Below are positions 32,334-40,170 of a stretch of 54,328 bases of DNA, piece after piece (position 1 is the stretch's first letter; each line of letters begins with the position of its first letter). The notes under the pieces are model-generated. The model saw nothing but the letters and a program-made list of their open reading frames with translations, was not told the origin of the DNA and did not search any database. The stretch is from an uncultured Oscillospiraceae bacterium. Lineage in GTDB: Bacteria; Bacillota; Clostridia; Oscillospirales; Acutalibacteraceae. Position numbers and translations under genes: made by a program. The stretch lies in the NCBI GenBank assembly GCA_958366985.1, contig CATXDC010000018.1, positions 1 to 54,328 of the forward strand. Reading direction: 5' to 3'.

Positions 32334-33500
32334 ATGACAAAATTACTTATTAAACTTTTTGTGAAAGATGCGGAAAATGTAAAAGATGTGAAGGTAAGAG
32401 AAAATTACGGTATATTGGCAGGCTCTGTTGGAATATTCTGCAATGTGATTCTTGCCCTTTCAAAGTTTTTAATCGGAACCTTTACAAACAGTATTTCAAT
32501 TACAGCTGATGCAGCAAATAACCTTTCCGATGCAGGTTCCTCGGTGGTAACGGTGTTTGGTTTTAAAGCTGCCAGTAAACCGGCCGATGATGAGCATCCA
32601 TTCGGTCACGGAAGACTTGAATATATATGTGCACTGGTAGTATCTTTTCTTGTTTTGATGATGGGCTATGAGCTTATAAAGTCGTCAATTGATAAGATTA
32701 TGAATCCGGCGCCCCTTAAGTTCAGCTGGCCTGCAATTGCCGTTCTTATTCTTTCAATATGCGTAAAGCTTTGGATGGCATTTTTTAATAAGAGTGTAGG
32801 AAAACGCATAAATTCTCCCGCTATGACCGCAGTTGTTGCCGACAGTCTCAGCGATACAGCAGCTACATCGGTTTCCATGATTTCTCTTATCTGTGCAGCC
32901 TTTACAGATATTCCTCTGGACGGTTATATGGGTATAATTGTTGCAATGTTCATTTTCGCCTCCGGAATAGGAATACTCAAAGATACCATAGGTCCCCTTT
33001 TAGGAGAAAGTCCGTCGCCGGAGCTGGTAAAGGAATTTCAGGATAAAATTTTATCCTATGATGGTGTTGTAGGCGTTCATGATATTATGATACATAACTA
33101 CGGACCTAACCGTATTTTTGCCTCAGCTCACGCTGAAATTCCCGCAGACGCAGATATAATGCAAAGTCATGATACAATCGATCTTATTGAGAGAGATATC
33201 TATAAAGAGTTTGGAATATTTACGGTTATTCATCTTGACCCCATTGTTACGGATGACGAAAATGTCCTTGAGCTTAAAAAGTCAGTAACAGAAATTGTAA
33301 AAAACATTGATGATAGATTATCTATTCACGATTTCCGTGTTGTTTTCGGACCTACTCATACAAATATAGTCTTTGACCTAGTAAAGCCGCACAAATTCAA
33401 AATGAAAGATTCGCAGCTTAAAAATCTTATAGAATCAGAGGTTAAAAAGATTGATGAGCGTAATTTCATTGTAATAACCTTTGAATATAGTTACACATAA
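32334..33500 (+). CDS. Cation diffusion facilitator (CDF) family transporter
   Basis: 388 residues; ATG with AGAGG 10 nt upstream. Six membrane segments within about 30-220. The metal-site helices read TADAANNLSDAGSS (helix 2) and VADSLSDTAATSVS (helix 5), with the loop HPFGHGRLEY typical of the Mn/Fe/Zn CDF group. The C-terminal cytoplasmic domain is a ferredoxin-like fold, followed by about 80 further residues compared with short FieF proteins. Exports divalent metal in exchange for protons; the metal cannot be fixed by eye. Confidence 0.9.
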   Translation: MTKLLIKLFVKDAENVKDVKVRENYGILAGSVGIFCNVILALSKFLIGTFTNSISITADAANNLSDAGSSVVTVFGFKAASKPADDEHPFGHGRLEYICALVVSFLVLMMGYELIKSSIDKIMNPAPLKFSWPAIAVLILSICVKLWMAFFNKSVGKRINSPAMTAVVADSLSDTAATSVSMISLICAAFTDIPLDGYMGIIVAMFIFASGIGILKDTIGPLLGESPSPELVKEFQDKILSYDGVVGVHDIMIHNYGPNRIFASAHAEIPADADIMQSHDTIDLIERDIYKEFGIFTVIHLDPIVTDDENVLELKKSVTEIVKNIDDRLSIHDFRVVFGPTHTNIVFDLVKPHKFKMKDSQLKNLIESEVKKIDERNFIVITFEYSYT

Positions 33501-33527
33501 TTTAAAATAGCCATAAATATTTTGCTT

Positions 33528-33558
33528 CAGCGTACGCATTGGATAAAAGCGTGCGCTG
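33528..33558 (+). terminator. Terminator of mscS/CDF
   Basis: 10-bp stem (CAGCGTACGC with GCGTGCGCTG, one wobble), 11-nt loop, then ATTTTTTATTTTTT. Confidence 0.8.
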
Positions 33559-33735
33559 ATTTTTTATTTTTTGCAGTAACTTTTTCGGTTGGACAGGGGA
33601 TTTATTAGTATCTTTGAAAATATTTTTGTAAATTAAAGCTGTTTCAAGAAATAATTATGTACTTTTCTTAGACTACTTTACTTTTTTCGATTCAGTGTTA
33701 AAATATACAAAAAGAGGAGGTGCTTTGAAAATAAT

Positions 33736-34194
33736 ATGGATAAAATCGATATAAAGATACTTAATTGTCTAAGAAAAAATGCACGTGAAAACGCTTCCGT
33801 TATAGGTGAAAAGATAAGTATGTCCGTTTCAGCGGTTATAGAGCGTATACGAAAACTTGAAAGTTCGGGGATAATCAAGGGTTACACAGTTGTAATTGAC
33901 CAAGAAAGCGTCGGAAAAGACGTTATGGCTACCGTTTCCGTGGGAATCGAGCATCCGAAATATAATTCAGGATTCATAGATTTTGTCAATCGGAACAATT
34001 ACATTGTTGAATGCCACTATATAACCGGAGATTTTGATTTTCTGCTTAAAGTCATAGCGGACTCCACAACCTCTTTGGAAAAAATTCTCAACGATATAAA
34101 GAGCGTTCCCGGTATATCTCTTACGAGAACAAATATTGTACTTTCGACGGTAAAAAATGACAGTACGGTTCTTGTTGAAACATTGCTTCAATAA
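33736..34194 (+). CDS. Lrp/AsnC-family transcriptional regulator
   Basis: 152 residues, ATG preceded by GAGGAGG. The N-terminal winged helix opens MDKIDIKILNCLRKNARENAS and includes SAVIERIRKLESSGIIKGYTV. The C-terminal RAM/ligand domain has the YITGDFDFLLKVIADS strand typical of AsnC-type amino-acid sensors. It precedes the transhydrogenase genes by 63 bp on the same strand and probably controls them. An amino acid, perhaps alanine or leucine, would be the usual effector; that part is inference. Confidence 0.9.
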   Translation: MDKIDIKILNCLRKNARENASVIGEKISMSVSAVIERIRKLESSGIIKGYTVVIDQESVGKDVMATVSVGIEHPKYNSGFIDFVNRNNYIVECHYITGDFDFLLKVIADSTTSLEKILNDIKSVPGISLTRTNIVLSTVKNDSTVLVETLLQ

Positions 34195-34257
34195 AATGTA
34201 AATCAGAGCGGCAGCTCATAAGAAAATATAATTTTATTATAATAGGAGGAAAAGACA

Positions 34258-35415
34258 ATGATTATCGGTATTCCAAAGGAAATTATGCATGATGAGGGAC
34301 GTGTTTCCGCAATTCCGGAGACAGTTAAAAAAATGGTAGCTGACGGCGCTACTGTGCTTGTAGAAAGCGGAGCTGGTGCAGGCTCATTTTACAGCGACGA
34401 AGAATACAAGGCGGCTGGAGCAGAGCTTGTTGACGATGTAGCTGATGTTTATGCAAGAGCGGACGTTATACTTAAGGTAAAAGAGCCTCTCTTCAACGAA
34501 GCAAAAGGCGTTCACGAAGTTGATATGATGAAAAAGGGACAGTATCTTATCACTTTCATTCATCCGGCTTCTCCCGTTAACCATGAAATGGTAAAAAATC
34601 TTGCTGCAAAGGGCGTTATCTCCATAACCCTTGATGGTATTCCCAGAATTTCCAGAGCACAGAATATGGACGCTCTTACCTCAATGAGCACCTGCGCAGG
34701 ATATAAGGGAATTATGCTTGCAGCAAATGATCTTGCAAAGTTTGTTCCGCAGATTTTCTGTGCAGTGGGTATGATTAAGCCTGCCAATGTAATGGTACTG
34801 GGAACAGGCGTCGGCGGACTTCAGGCTATCGCAACAGCCAAGCGTCTTGGCGCAGTTGTATATGCAGCTGATATCAGACCCGATGCTGCTGAGCAGGCAA
34901 AGAGTCTCGGCGCAAAGGTTATCGACCTTGGAGTTCCCGCATCTGAGGCAGTAGGTGAGGGCGGATATGCAAAGCGTATTTCTGATGAGTGGCTCGAAAA
35001 AGAGCGTGCAGTTATTGCAGAGCACATTAAGGATATGGATATCGTTTTCTGCAGCGCGCTTATTCCCGGAAAGCTTGCTCCCATTCTTATTACAGAAGAT
35101 ATGGTAAAATCCATGAAGGCCGGTTCCGTTATAGTTGATATTTCAATTGACCAGGGCGGTAACTGCGCTATTACAACTCCTGGTGAGAGAGATGTAAAGC
35201 ATGGCGTTGTTATCGAGGGTATCAAGAATATTCCCGGTATGCTTCCCACAAGCTCAACATGGATGTTTGCTAACAATATTTATAATCTACTTAAATTCCT
35301 TGCAAAAGACGGAGAAATGGCTCTCGATATGAACGACGTTATCGTACAGTCAAGCCTTGTAACAATCGATGGCGAAATAGTACATAAGGGCGCAAAAGAG
35401 GCTATGGGTCTTTGA
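34258..35415 (+). CDS. pntAA: Proton-translocating NAD(P) transhydrogenase, alpha-1 subunit (domain I)
   Basis: 385 residues, AGGAGG upstream. It binds NAD(H) and passes hydride to NADP(H) on the beta subunit. N-terminus MIIGIPKEIMHDEGRVSAIP is shared with alanine dehydrogenase. What sets it apart is the RQD loop, seen as RISRAQNMDAL (about 126-135), and the two partner genes downstream. NAD site: LGTGVGGLQAIATAKRLG with the Asp of AADIRPDA. The length matches the single-domain PntAA of three-subunit enzymes such as that of Rhodospirillum rubrum. Alanine dehydrogenase is the alternative but is made unlikely by the linkage. An intrinsic terminator separates it from pntAB. Confidence 0.88.
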   Translation: MIIGIPKEIMHDEGRVSAIPETVKKMVADGATVLVESGAGAGSFYSDEEYKAAGAELVDDVADVYARADVILKVKEPLFNEAKGVHEVDMMKKGQYLITFIHPASPVNHEMVKNLAAKGVISITLDGIPRISRAQNMDALTSMSTCAGYKGIMLAANDLAKFVPQIFCAVGMIKPANVMVLGTGVGGLQAIATAKRLGAVVYAADIRPDAAEQAKSLGAKVIDLGVPASEAVGEGGYAKRISDEWLEKERAVIAEHIKDMDIVFCSALIPGKLAPILITEDMVKSMKAGSVIVDISIDQGGNCAITTPGERDVKHGVVIEGIKNIPGMLPTSSTWMFANNIYNLLKFLAKDGEMALDMNDVIVQSSLVTIDGEIVHKGAKEAMGL

Positions 35416-35444
35416 TTTAAGCTTCAAAAGCTGAGATGTTTTAT

Positions 35445-35473
35445 ACGGGGTGCCATAAAAGCACCCCGTTTTT
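35445..35473 (+). terminator. Intrinsic terminator inside the transhydrogenase operon
   Basis: 9-bp perfect stem ACGGGGTGC and complement, 7-nt loop, T5 tract. The pntAB ribosome binding site (CGGAGG) begins one base later. Partial termination would lower pntAB/pntB expression relative to pntAA. Confidence 0.8.
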
Positions 35474-35484
35474 CGGAGGTAGAC

Positions 35485-35778
35485 ATGAAAGAATTAATTT
35501 ATGTGGTTATATTTGTAGCCGCAACTTTAATAGGATATAAAATAATAAACAATGTGCCGAGCCTTCTTCATACGCCCCTTATGTCGGGAATGAATGCGCT
35601 TTCCGGAATTACAATTCTCGGTGCACTTACTGCAACGGCTTTGGCTATTGGAACCGGAAATAAAATTTTAGGTGTTATTGCAATTTTCCTTGCAATGATA
35701 AATGTTGCAGGAGGCTTTGGCGTTACAGGACGTATGCTGCGTATGTTTAATAAGAAGCACAGGGAGGACGACAAATAA
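35485..35778 (+). CDS. pntAB: NAD(P) transhydrogenase, alpha-2 subunit (membrane part)
   Basis: 97 residues, ATG with CGGAGG 5 nt upstream. Three membrane helices; VPSLLHTPLMSGMNALSGI is the diagnostic PntAB sequence, and NVAGGFGVTGRML closes the third helix region. It forms part of the proton channel (domain II) with PntB. The stop overlaps the pntB start by one base (TAATG), so translation is coupled. Confidence 0.94.
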   Translation: MKELIYVVIFVAATLIGYKIINNVPSLLHTPLMSGMNALSGITILGALTATALAIGTGNKILGVIAIFLAMINVAGGFGVTGRMLRMFNKKHREDDK

Positions 35779-38282
35779 TGACTGATTTAGTTTATTACAT
35801 CATTTGCGGCGTCCTTACTGTGGGAGTTCTTGTGGGTATAGCCCTTATGAGTAAGGTAAAGCTTGCTCCCACTGGAAACCGTCTCAGCGCAGTATGTATG
35901 GCGGCAGCAATCGGCGTAACCCTTTATAAAAATGAAATTCTTACTGACTGGATGCTGTGGGCTGCCATGGCAGCCGGTCTTGTAGCAGGACTTATCTGGG
36001 CAAAGAGAATCAAAATGATTGAAATGCCGGAAGTTGTTGCACTCTTTAACGGATTCGGTGGAGCAGCTTCTGCCCTTGTAGCCTTTATTTCTGTTGTAGG
36101 TCACCAGAGTACAGGCAAATTTGCCCTTGCAACAGGCGGACTTGCTTTGGCAATCGGCGTTATTACCTTTGTAGGCAGCGCTATTGCCGCAGGAAAGCTT
36201 CATAAGATTATTTCGCAGCGTCCCGTAGTATTTAAAGGACACAGCACAATTACTACACTTTCTCTTTTAATTACGGCTGTTACAGTTGTACTTATTACTT
36301 TTGAAGTATCAATTCTTGCAAGCTGCATTCTATGCACAGTTTTTAGTGCAATTTTCGGATATGCATTTTCAATCCGTGTAGGCGGCGCAGATATGCCTAT
36401 AACAATTTCTCTCCTTAACTCCTTCAGTGGTGTTGCCGGAGCAATTGCAGGTATGGCAATCGGAGATCCTCTTCTTATAGCTATCGGCGGAGTTGTAGGA
36501 GCATCAGGACTTCTTCTTACTCAGATTATGTGTAAGGCGATGAACCGTCATCTTATGGATATCCTTCTCGGAAAGACCTCTGTTTCAGGCACAGCGAAAA
36601 AGGCAGAGGATAAGAAAGAGGAGAAAACGGAAGAAAATACAGCTCCTGTTGTTGAAGAAGCAGTAAAAGAGAAATCACCAGCTGAAATTTTAAACGAGGC
36701 TGAGAAAGTTATTATCATTCCCGGTTACGGAATGGCACTTGCACAGGCTCAGCACCTTGTAAAGCAATTAAGCGATAAGCTTGAAGCTAAAGGAGCCGAG
36801 GTCAAATTTGCCATTCACCCGGTAGCAGGAAGAATGCCGGGACATATGAACGTGCTTCTTTGTGAAGCAGATGTACCCTATGAAAAACTCTATGAAATGG
36901 ATGACATCAATCCTGAGTTCCCGGAAACCGATGCAGTAGTAATTATCGGAGCAAACGACGTTGTGAATCCTGCCGCAAAGGAAGCGGAGGGAACACCTAT
37001 TTACGGAATGCCTGTTTTGGATGCAGATAAAGCAAAGCATGTAATCGTTTGCAACTATGATTTAAAACCCGGTTATGCCGGAGTTGAAAATCCTCTTTAC
37101 AGTAAGGAAGAGGGTGTAACCCTTCTTTTGGGAGATGCCTGTGAAACTCTCGATAAACTTCTTAAGGATATGGATGCTAAGCCCGAGAGCGTTTCAGAGG
37201 ACAAAAAGGGTGAAGAAAAACAGGAAGAGGAATACATAAAGGTTATCAATGAAGCTAAAAGGGTCATAATCATTCCCGGTTACGGAATGGCTCTTGCACA
37301 GGCTCAGCATCTTGTAAAGCAGTTAAGCGATAAACTTGAAGCTAACGGAGCAGAGGTCAAATTTGCAATTCACCCGGTAGCAGGAAGAATGCCGGGACAC
37401 ATGAACGTGCTTCTCTGTGAAGCAGATGTACCCTATGAAAAACTCTATGAAATGGACGACATCAATCCTGAATTCCCTGAAACCGATGCAGTAGTGATTA
37501 TAGGCGCAAATGACGTTGTAAACCCTGCTGCAAAGGAAGCTGAGGGAACACCAATTTACGGAATGCCTGTTCTGGATGCAGATAAAGCAAAGCACGTCAT
37601 TATCTGTAACTACGATTTGAAGCCCGGTTATGCCGGTGTTGAAAATCCCCTTTACAGTAAGGAAAAGGACGTAACCCTCCTTTTAGGCGATGCCAATGAC
37701 ACATTGCAGAAGCTTATTTCAGCTATCGGTCAAACCGCAAAGGGAAATGATGTTTCCGAGGAAAATAAAGTAGAAAAGGAAACTCCTGCAAAAATACTTT
37801 CGGAAGCTAAAAAGGTTATAATTATACCAGGCTACGGAATGGCTCTTGCACAGGCTCAGCACCTTGTAAAGCAGTTAAGTGATAAGCTTGAAAATAACGG
37901 CGCTGAGGTAAAATTTGCTATCCACCCTGTTGCAGGCAGAATGCCGGGACACATGAATGTGCTTCTTTGTGAAGCTGATGTTCCCTATGAAAAACTCTAT
38001 GAAATGGATGATATCAATCCTGAGTTTGCAGAGGCAGATGCAGTGGTTATTATCGGTGCAAACGACGTTGTAAACCCTGCCGCAAGAGAGGCAGAGGGAA
38101 CACCGATTTACGGAATGCCTGTTCTGGATGCAGATAAAGCAAAACACGTTATTATCTGCAATTACGATTTGAAGCCCGGTTATGCCGGAGTTGAAAATCC
38201 CCTTTATACTAAGGAGACAGGTGTAACACTGCTTCTCGGTGATGCCTGTGAAACACTTAAAGACCTTCTCTCTTCATTTTAA
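35778..38282 (+). CDS. pntB: NAD(P) transhydrogenase beta subunit with three tandem domain III copies
   Basis: 834 residues; the usual PntB has about 460. Residues about 1-270 form the membrane domain II, typical of PntB, with EMPEVVALFNGFGGAAS and GGADMPITISLLNSFSG. An acidic/Lys-rich linker follows. Then the NADP(H)-binding domain III occurs three times, opening near residues 311, 496 and 680, each with PGYGMALAQAQH, VAGRMPGHMNVLLCEADVPY, MDDINPEF, IGANDVVNPAA and PGYAGVENPLY. The copies are joined by Glu/Lys-rich linkers of about 25-35 residues. No frameshift or stop interrupts them, so all three should be made. In each copy the KRS segment that in known enzymes holds the NADP 2'-phosphate is replaced by NYD. 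The enzyme normally couples proton entry to NADPH production; what extra domains III do is unknown. Confidence 0.93.
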   Translation: MTDLVYYIICGVLTVGVLVGIALMSKVKLAPTGNRLSAVCMAAAIGVTLYKNEILTDWMLWAAMAAGLVAGLIWAKRIKMIEMPEVVALFNGFGGAASALVAFISVVGHQSTGKFALATGGLALAIGVITFVGSAIAAGKLHKIISQRPVVFKGHSTITTLSLLITAVTVVLITFEVSILASCILCTVFSAIFGYAFSIRVGGADMPITISLLNSFSGVAGAIAGMAIGDPLLIAIGGVVGASGLLLTQIMCKAMNRHLMDILLGKTSVSGTAKKAEDKKEEKTEENTAPVVEEAVKEKSPAEILNEAEKVIIIPGYGMALAQAQHLVKQLSDKLEAKGAEVKFAIHPVAGRMPGHMNVLLCEADVPYEKLYEMDDINPEFPETDAVVIIGANDVVNPAAKEAEGTPIYGMPVLDADKAKHVIVCNYDLKPGYAGVENPLYSKEEGVTLLLGDACETLDKLLKDMDAKPESVSEDKKGEEKQEEEYIKVINEAKRVIIIPGYGMALAQAQHLVKQLSDKLEANGAEVKFAIHPVAGRMPGHMNVLLCEADVPYEKLYEMDDINPEFPETDAVVIIGANDVVNPAAKEAEGTPIYGMPVLDADKAKHVIICNYDLKPGYAGVENPLYSKEKDVTLLLGDANDTLQKLISAIGQTAKGNDVSEENKVEKETPAKILSEAKKVIIIPGYGMALAQAQHLVKQLSDKLENNGAEVKFAIHPVAGRMPGHMNVLLCEADVPYEKLYEMDDINPEFAEADAVVIIGANDVVNPAAREAEGTPIYGMPVLDADKAKHVIICNYDLKPGYAGVENPLYTKETGVTLLLGDACETLKDLLSSF
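36700..38280 (+). repeat. Three direct repeats of about 470 bp encoding PntB domain III
   Basis: Copies at about 36700-37170, 37255-37725 and 37807-38280, with periods of 555 and 552 bp. Most bases agree, with differences mainly in third codon positions. The linkers between copies differ from one another. This pattern indicates duplication followed by purifying selection, perhaps with gene conversion. Confidence 0.95.
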
Positions 38283-38295
38283 ATTTTAAAAATAT

Positions 38296-38345
38296 AAAGC
38301 CGATTTAAAACAGCAGTAAAAAGCTGATTTTAAGTCGGCTTTTTT
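38296..38345 (+). terminator. Terminator of the transhydrogenase operon
   Basis: Long stem of about 19 bp (AAAGCCGATTTAAAACAGC with its near-complement), 8-nt loop, T6 tract. Confidence 0.85.
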
Positions 38346-38395
38346 CATATTTAACCATAGAGCGGGATAAAATAGAAAAAAGGAGTTTGATGTAA

Positions 38396-39346
38396 ATGGC
38401 AAATGATAACAGAAAGGTTGTTCTTATAGGTACAGGCATGGTCGGCATGAGCTTTGCCTATGCTCTTTTAAATCAGGGAGCCTGCGATGAGCTTGTTTTA
38501 ATAGACGTAGCGGCAGAAAAGGCTATGGGTGAGGCAATGGATTTAAACCACGGACTTGCTTTTGCTCCGTCAAATATGAAAATAAAAAGCGGAGATTACA
38601 GCGACTGTACCGATGCAGATATAATTGTTTTAAGCGCAGGTGCGGCGCAGAAGCCGGGAGAATCAAGGCTTGACCTCCTGCAGCGAAATGCCGATATTTT
38701 CCGTTCTATAATCGGTCAGGTTACCCAGTCGGGCTTTAACGGAATTTTTCTTGTAGCCACAAATCCCGTTGATATTATGACTAAAATTGTCTGTGAGCTT
38801 TCAGGCTTTAATTCCCATCGTGTAATTGGTACAGGAACAGTTCTTGATACCTCAAGACTTAGGTATCTTTTAGGCAGCTATTTTAATGCAGATCCGAGAA
38901 ATATCCACGCCTATGTTATGGGTGAACACGGTGACAGTGAGTTTGTTCCGTGGTCACAGGCAATGCTTGCCACAAAACCAATAATTGATATATGCGAAGA
39001 AAATGGAAACGATTTTTCAGTAGGAGAGCTTGAAAAAATCGCCGTAGAGGTTCGTGATGCGGCGCAGAAAATAATAAAGGCAAAGAAAGCCACTTATTAT
39101 GGTATAGGTATGGCTATGCTCAGAATAACTAAGGCAATTTTCGGCAATGAAAACAGCGTGCTCACTGTTTCGGCAATGATGAAAGGGGAATACGGTCAAA
39201 ACGGAGTCTTTGCCGGAGTACCGTGTATAGTTAACCGCAGCGGAGTGAGAAAAATTTTAACTCTTAACCTTACCGATGAAGAAATGGAGAAATTCGGTAA
39301 ATCCTGTAAGCTTCTGGAAGATACCTTCAAGCAATTAAACCTTTAA
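38396..39346 (+). CDS. ldh: L-lactate dehydrogenase
   Basis: 316 residues, ATG with AAGGAG 10 nt upstream. It reduces pyruvate to L-lactate with NADH, the redox outlet of sugar fermentation. NAD loop GTGMVGMSFAYAL with acidic DV at the end of strand 2; catalytic His178 in MGEHGDSEF; substrate Arg in the ATNPVDIM region and VLDTSRLRY, as in lactate dehydrogenases. KPGESRLDLLQRN lacks the Arg-for-Gln change of malate dehydrogenases (AAQKPGESR carries Gln), supporting lactate rather than malate. It is directly behind the transhydrogenase operon but has a terminator before it. Confidence 0.93.
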   Translation: MANDNRKVVLIGTGMVGMSFAYALLNQGACDELVLIDVAAEKAMGEAMDLNHGLAFAPSNMKIKSGDYSDCTDADIIVLSAGAAQKPGESRLDLLQRNADIFRSIIGQVTQSGFNGIFLVATNPVDIMTKIVCELSGFNSHRVIGTGTVLDTSRLRYLLGSYFNADPRNIHAYVMGEHGDSEFVPWSQAMLATKPIIDICEENGNDFSVGELEKIAVEVRDAAQKIIKAKKATYYGIGMAMLRITKAIFGNENSVLTVSAMMKGEYGQNGVFAGVPCIVNRSGVRKILTLNLTDEEMEKFGKSCKLLEDTFKQLNL

Positions 39347-39379
39347 CTTAATATTTTAATTACAAAATTTTGTAAACAA

Positions 39380-39413
39380 AAAGGACATCTGCTCTTATTT
39401 GCAGATGTCCTTT
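39380..39413. terminator. Bidirectional terminator between ldh and the UPF0340 gene
   Basis: 13-bp perfect stem AAAGGACATCTGC and complement, 8-nt loop. The T-run is stronger on the minus strand (TTTTTG). Confidence 0.8.
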
Positions 39414-39435
39414 GATATCTCTTCTTTTTCTGTTT

Positions 39436-39987
39436 TTACATAAGCTTTTTGTTATAGTGTGCACGTTCTCCGCCTATGAATTTAAGTCTTGTTCTGGCGC
39501 ATATTATATTTGCTTCACCGATTTTTTTAATACTGAGCCTTACGGGAACTGCAACTTTTTTAAGATGCATTCCTATAAGAGTGCCGCCAATGTCTATACC
39601 TGCATCGGCTTTTATTTCCTCAACTGCAACGGGATTTTCAAAAGCTTTGTAAGCTGTGGTTGCAAATGAACCGCCGGCCTTCGGCATGGGAACAACGTTC
39701 ACCATTTCGAGTCCCAGTTTCTGAGCGGCTTCCATTTCAGTTATTATTGCACGGTTAAGATGCTCACAGCACTGCGCAGCAAGAAAAATACCGTTCTTTT
39801 TTAAAACGGGATAAATACCGTTAAAGCATGCTTCTGCTGCTTCGAGGCTGGAATCAGTACCGATTTTTTCGCCTACCATTTCACTGGAAGAACATCCGAT
39901 TACTACTATGTCTCCCTTTTTAAGCTTTGCAGTCTTAATAAGTTCGGTTATAGCCTTTTCAGCGTCTTTTGTAATATTTTCAAACAT
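39436..39987 (-). CDS. UPF0340/TIGR01440 family protein (YwlG-like)
   Basis: 183 residues, ATG with GGAGAG upstream. The family signature is clear: VVIGCSSSEMVGEKIG near the N-terminus, then AAQCCEHLNRAIITE and VVPMPKAGGSFATTAY, and DAGIDIGGTLIGMHLKKVAVPVR in the C-terminal half. Length is normal. The function of this widespread Firmicutes family is not established. It converges on ldh and is divergent from spoIVB. Confidence 0.9.
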   Translation of the reverse strand: MFENITKDAEKAITELIKTAKLKKGDIVVIGCSSSEMVGEKIGTDSSLEAAEACFNGIYPVLKKNGIFLAAQCCEHLNRAIITEMEAAQKLGLEMVNVVPMPKAGGSFATTAYKAFENPVAVEEIKADAGIDIGGTLIGMHLKKVAVPVRLSIKKIGEANIICARTRLKFIGGERAHYNKKLM

Positions 39988-40170
39988 AAAAATCTCTCCT
40001 TAAAACATTCAAGGAATATACTACTACTTCTTTTAAAAAATTTAAATAATCAAAATATACAAATTTTTTAAGCTTCTCCAAATTCACCCGAAGCGGCATT
40101 TAATTACCGCAAATAAATCGCTGTTAAAAACGTAAATTATTTGTGCGGCATTTATTAAGGAGGTGAAAAA

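Noticed and set aside
34258..35415. Alanine dehydrogenase (ald)
   Set aside because: The N-terminus is similar, but the RQD loop and the adjacent pntAB and pntB genes identify it as the transhydrogenase alpha-1 subunit.
36768..38147. Three similar 90-residue minus-strand ORFs within pntB
   Set aside because: They repeat only because the coding repeats beneath them do; they have no ribosome sites and are shadows of the domain III copies.
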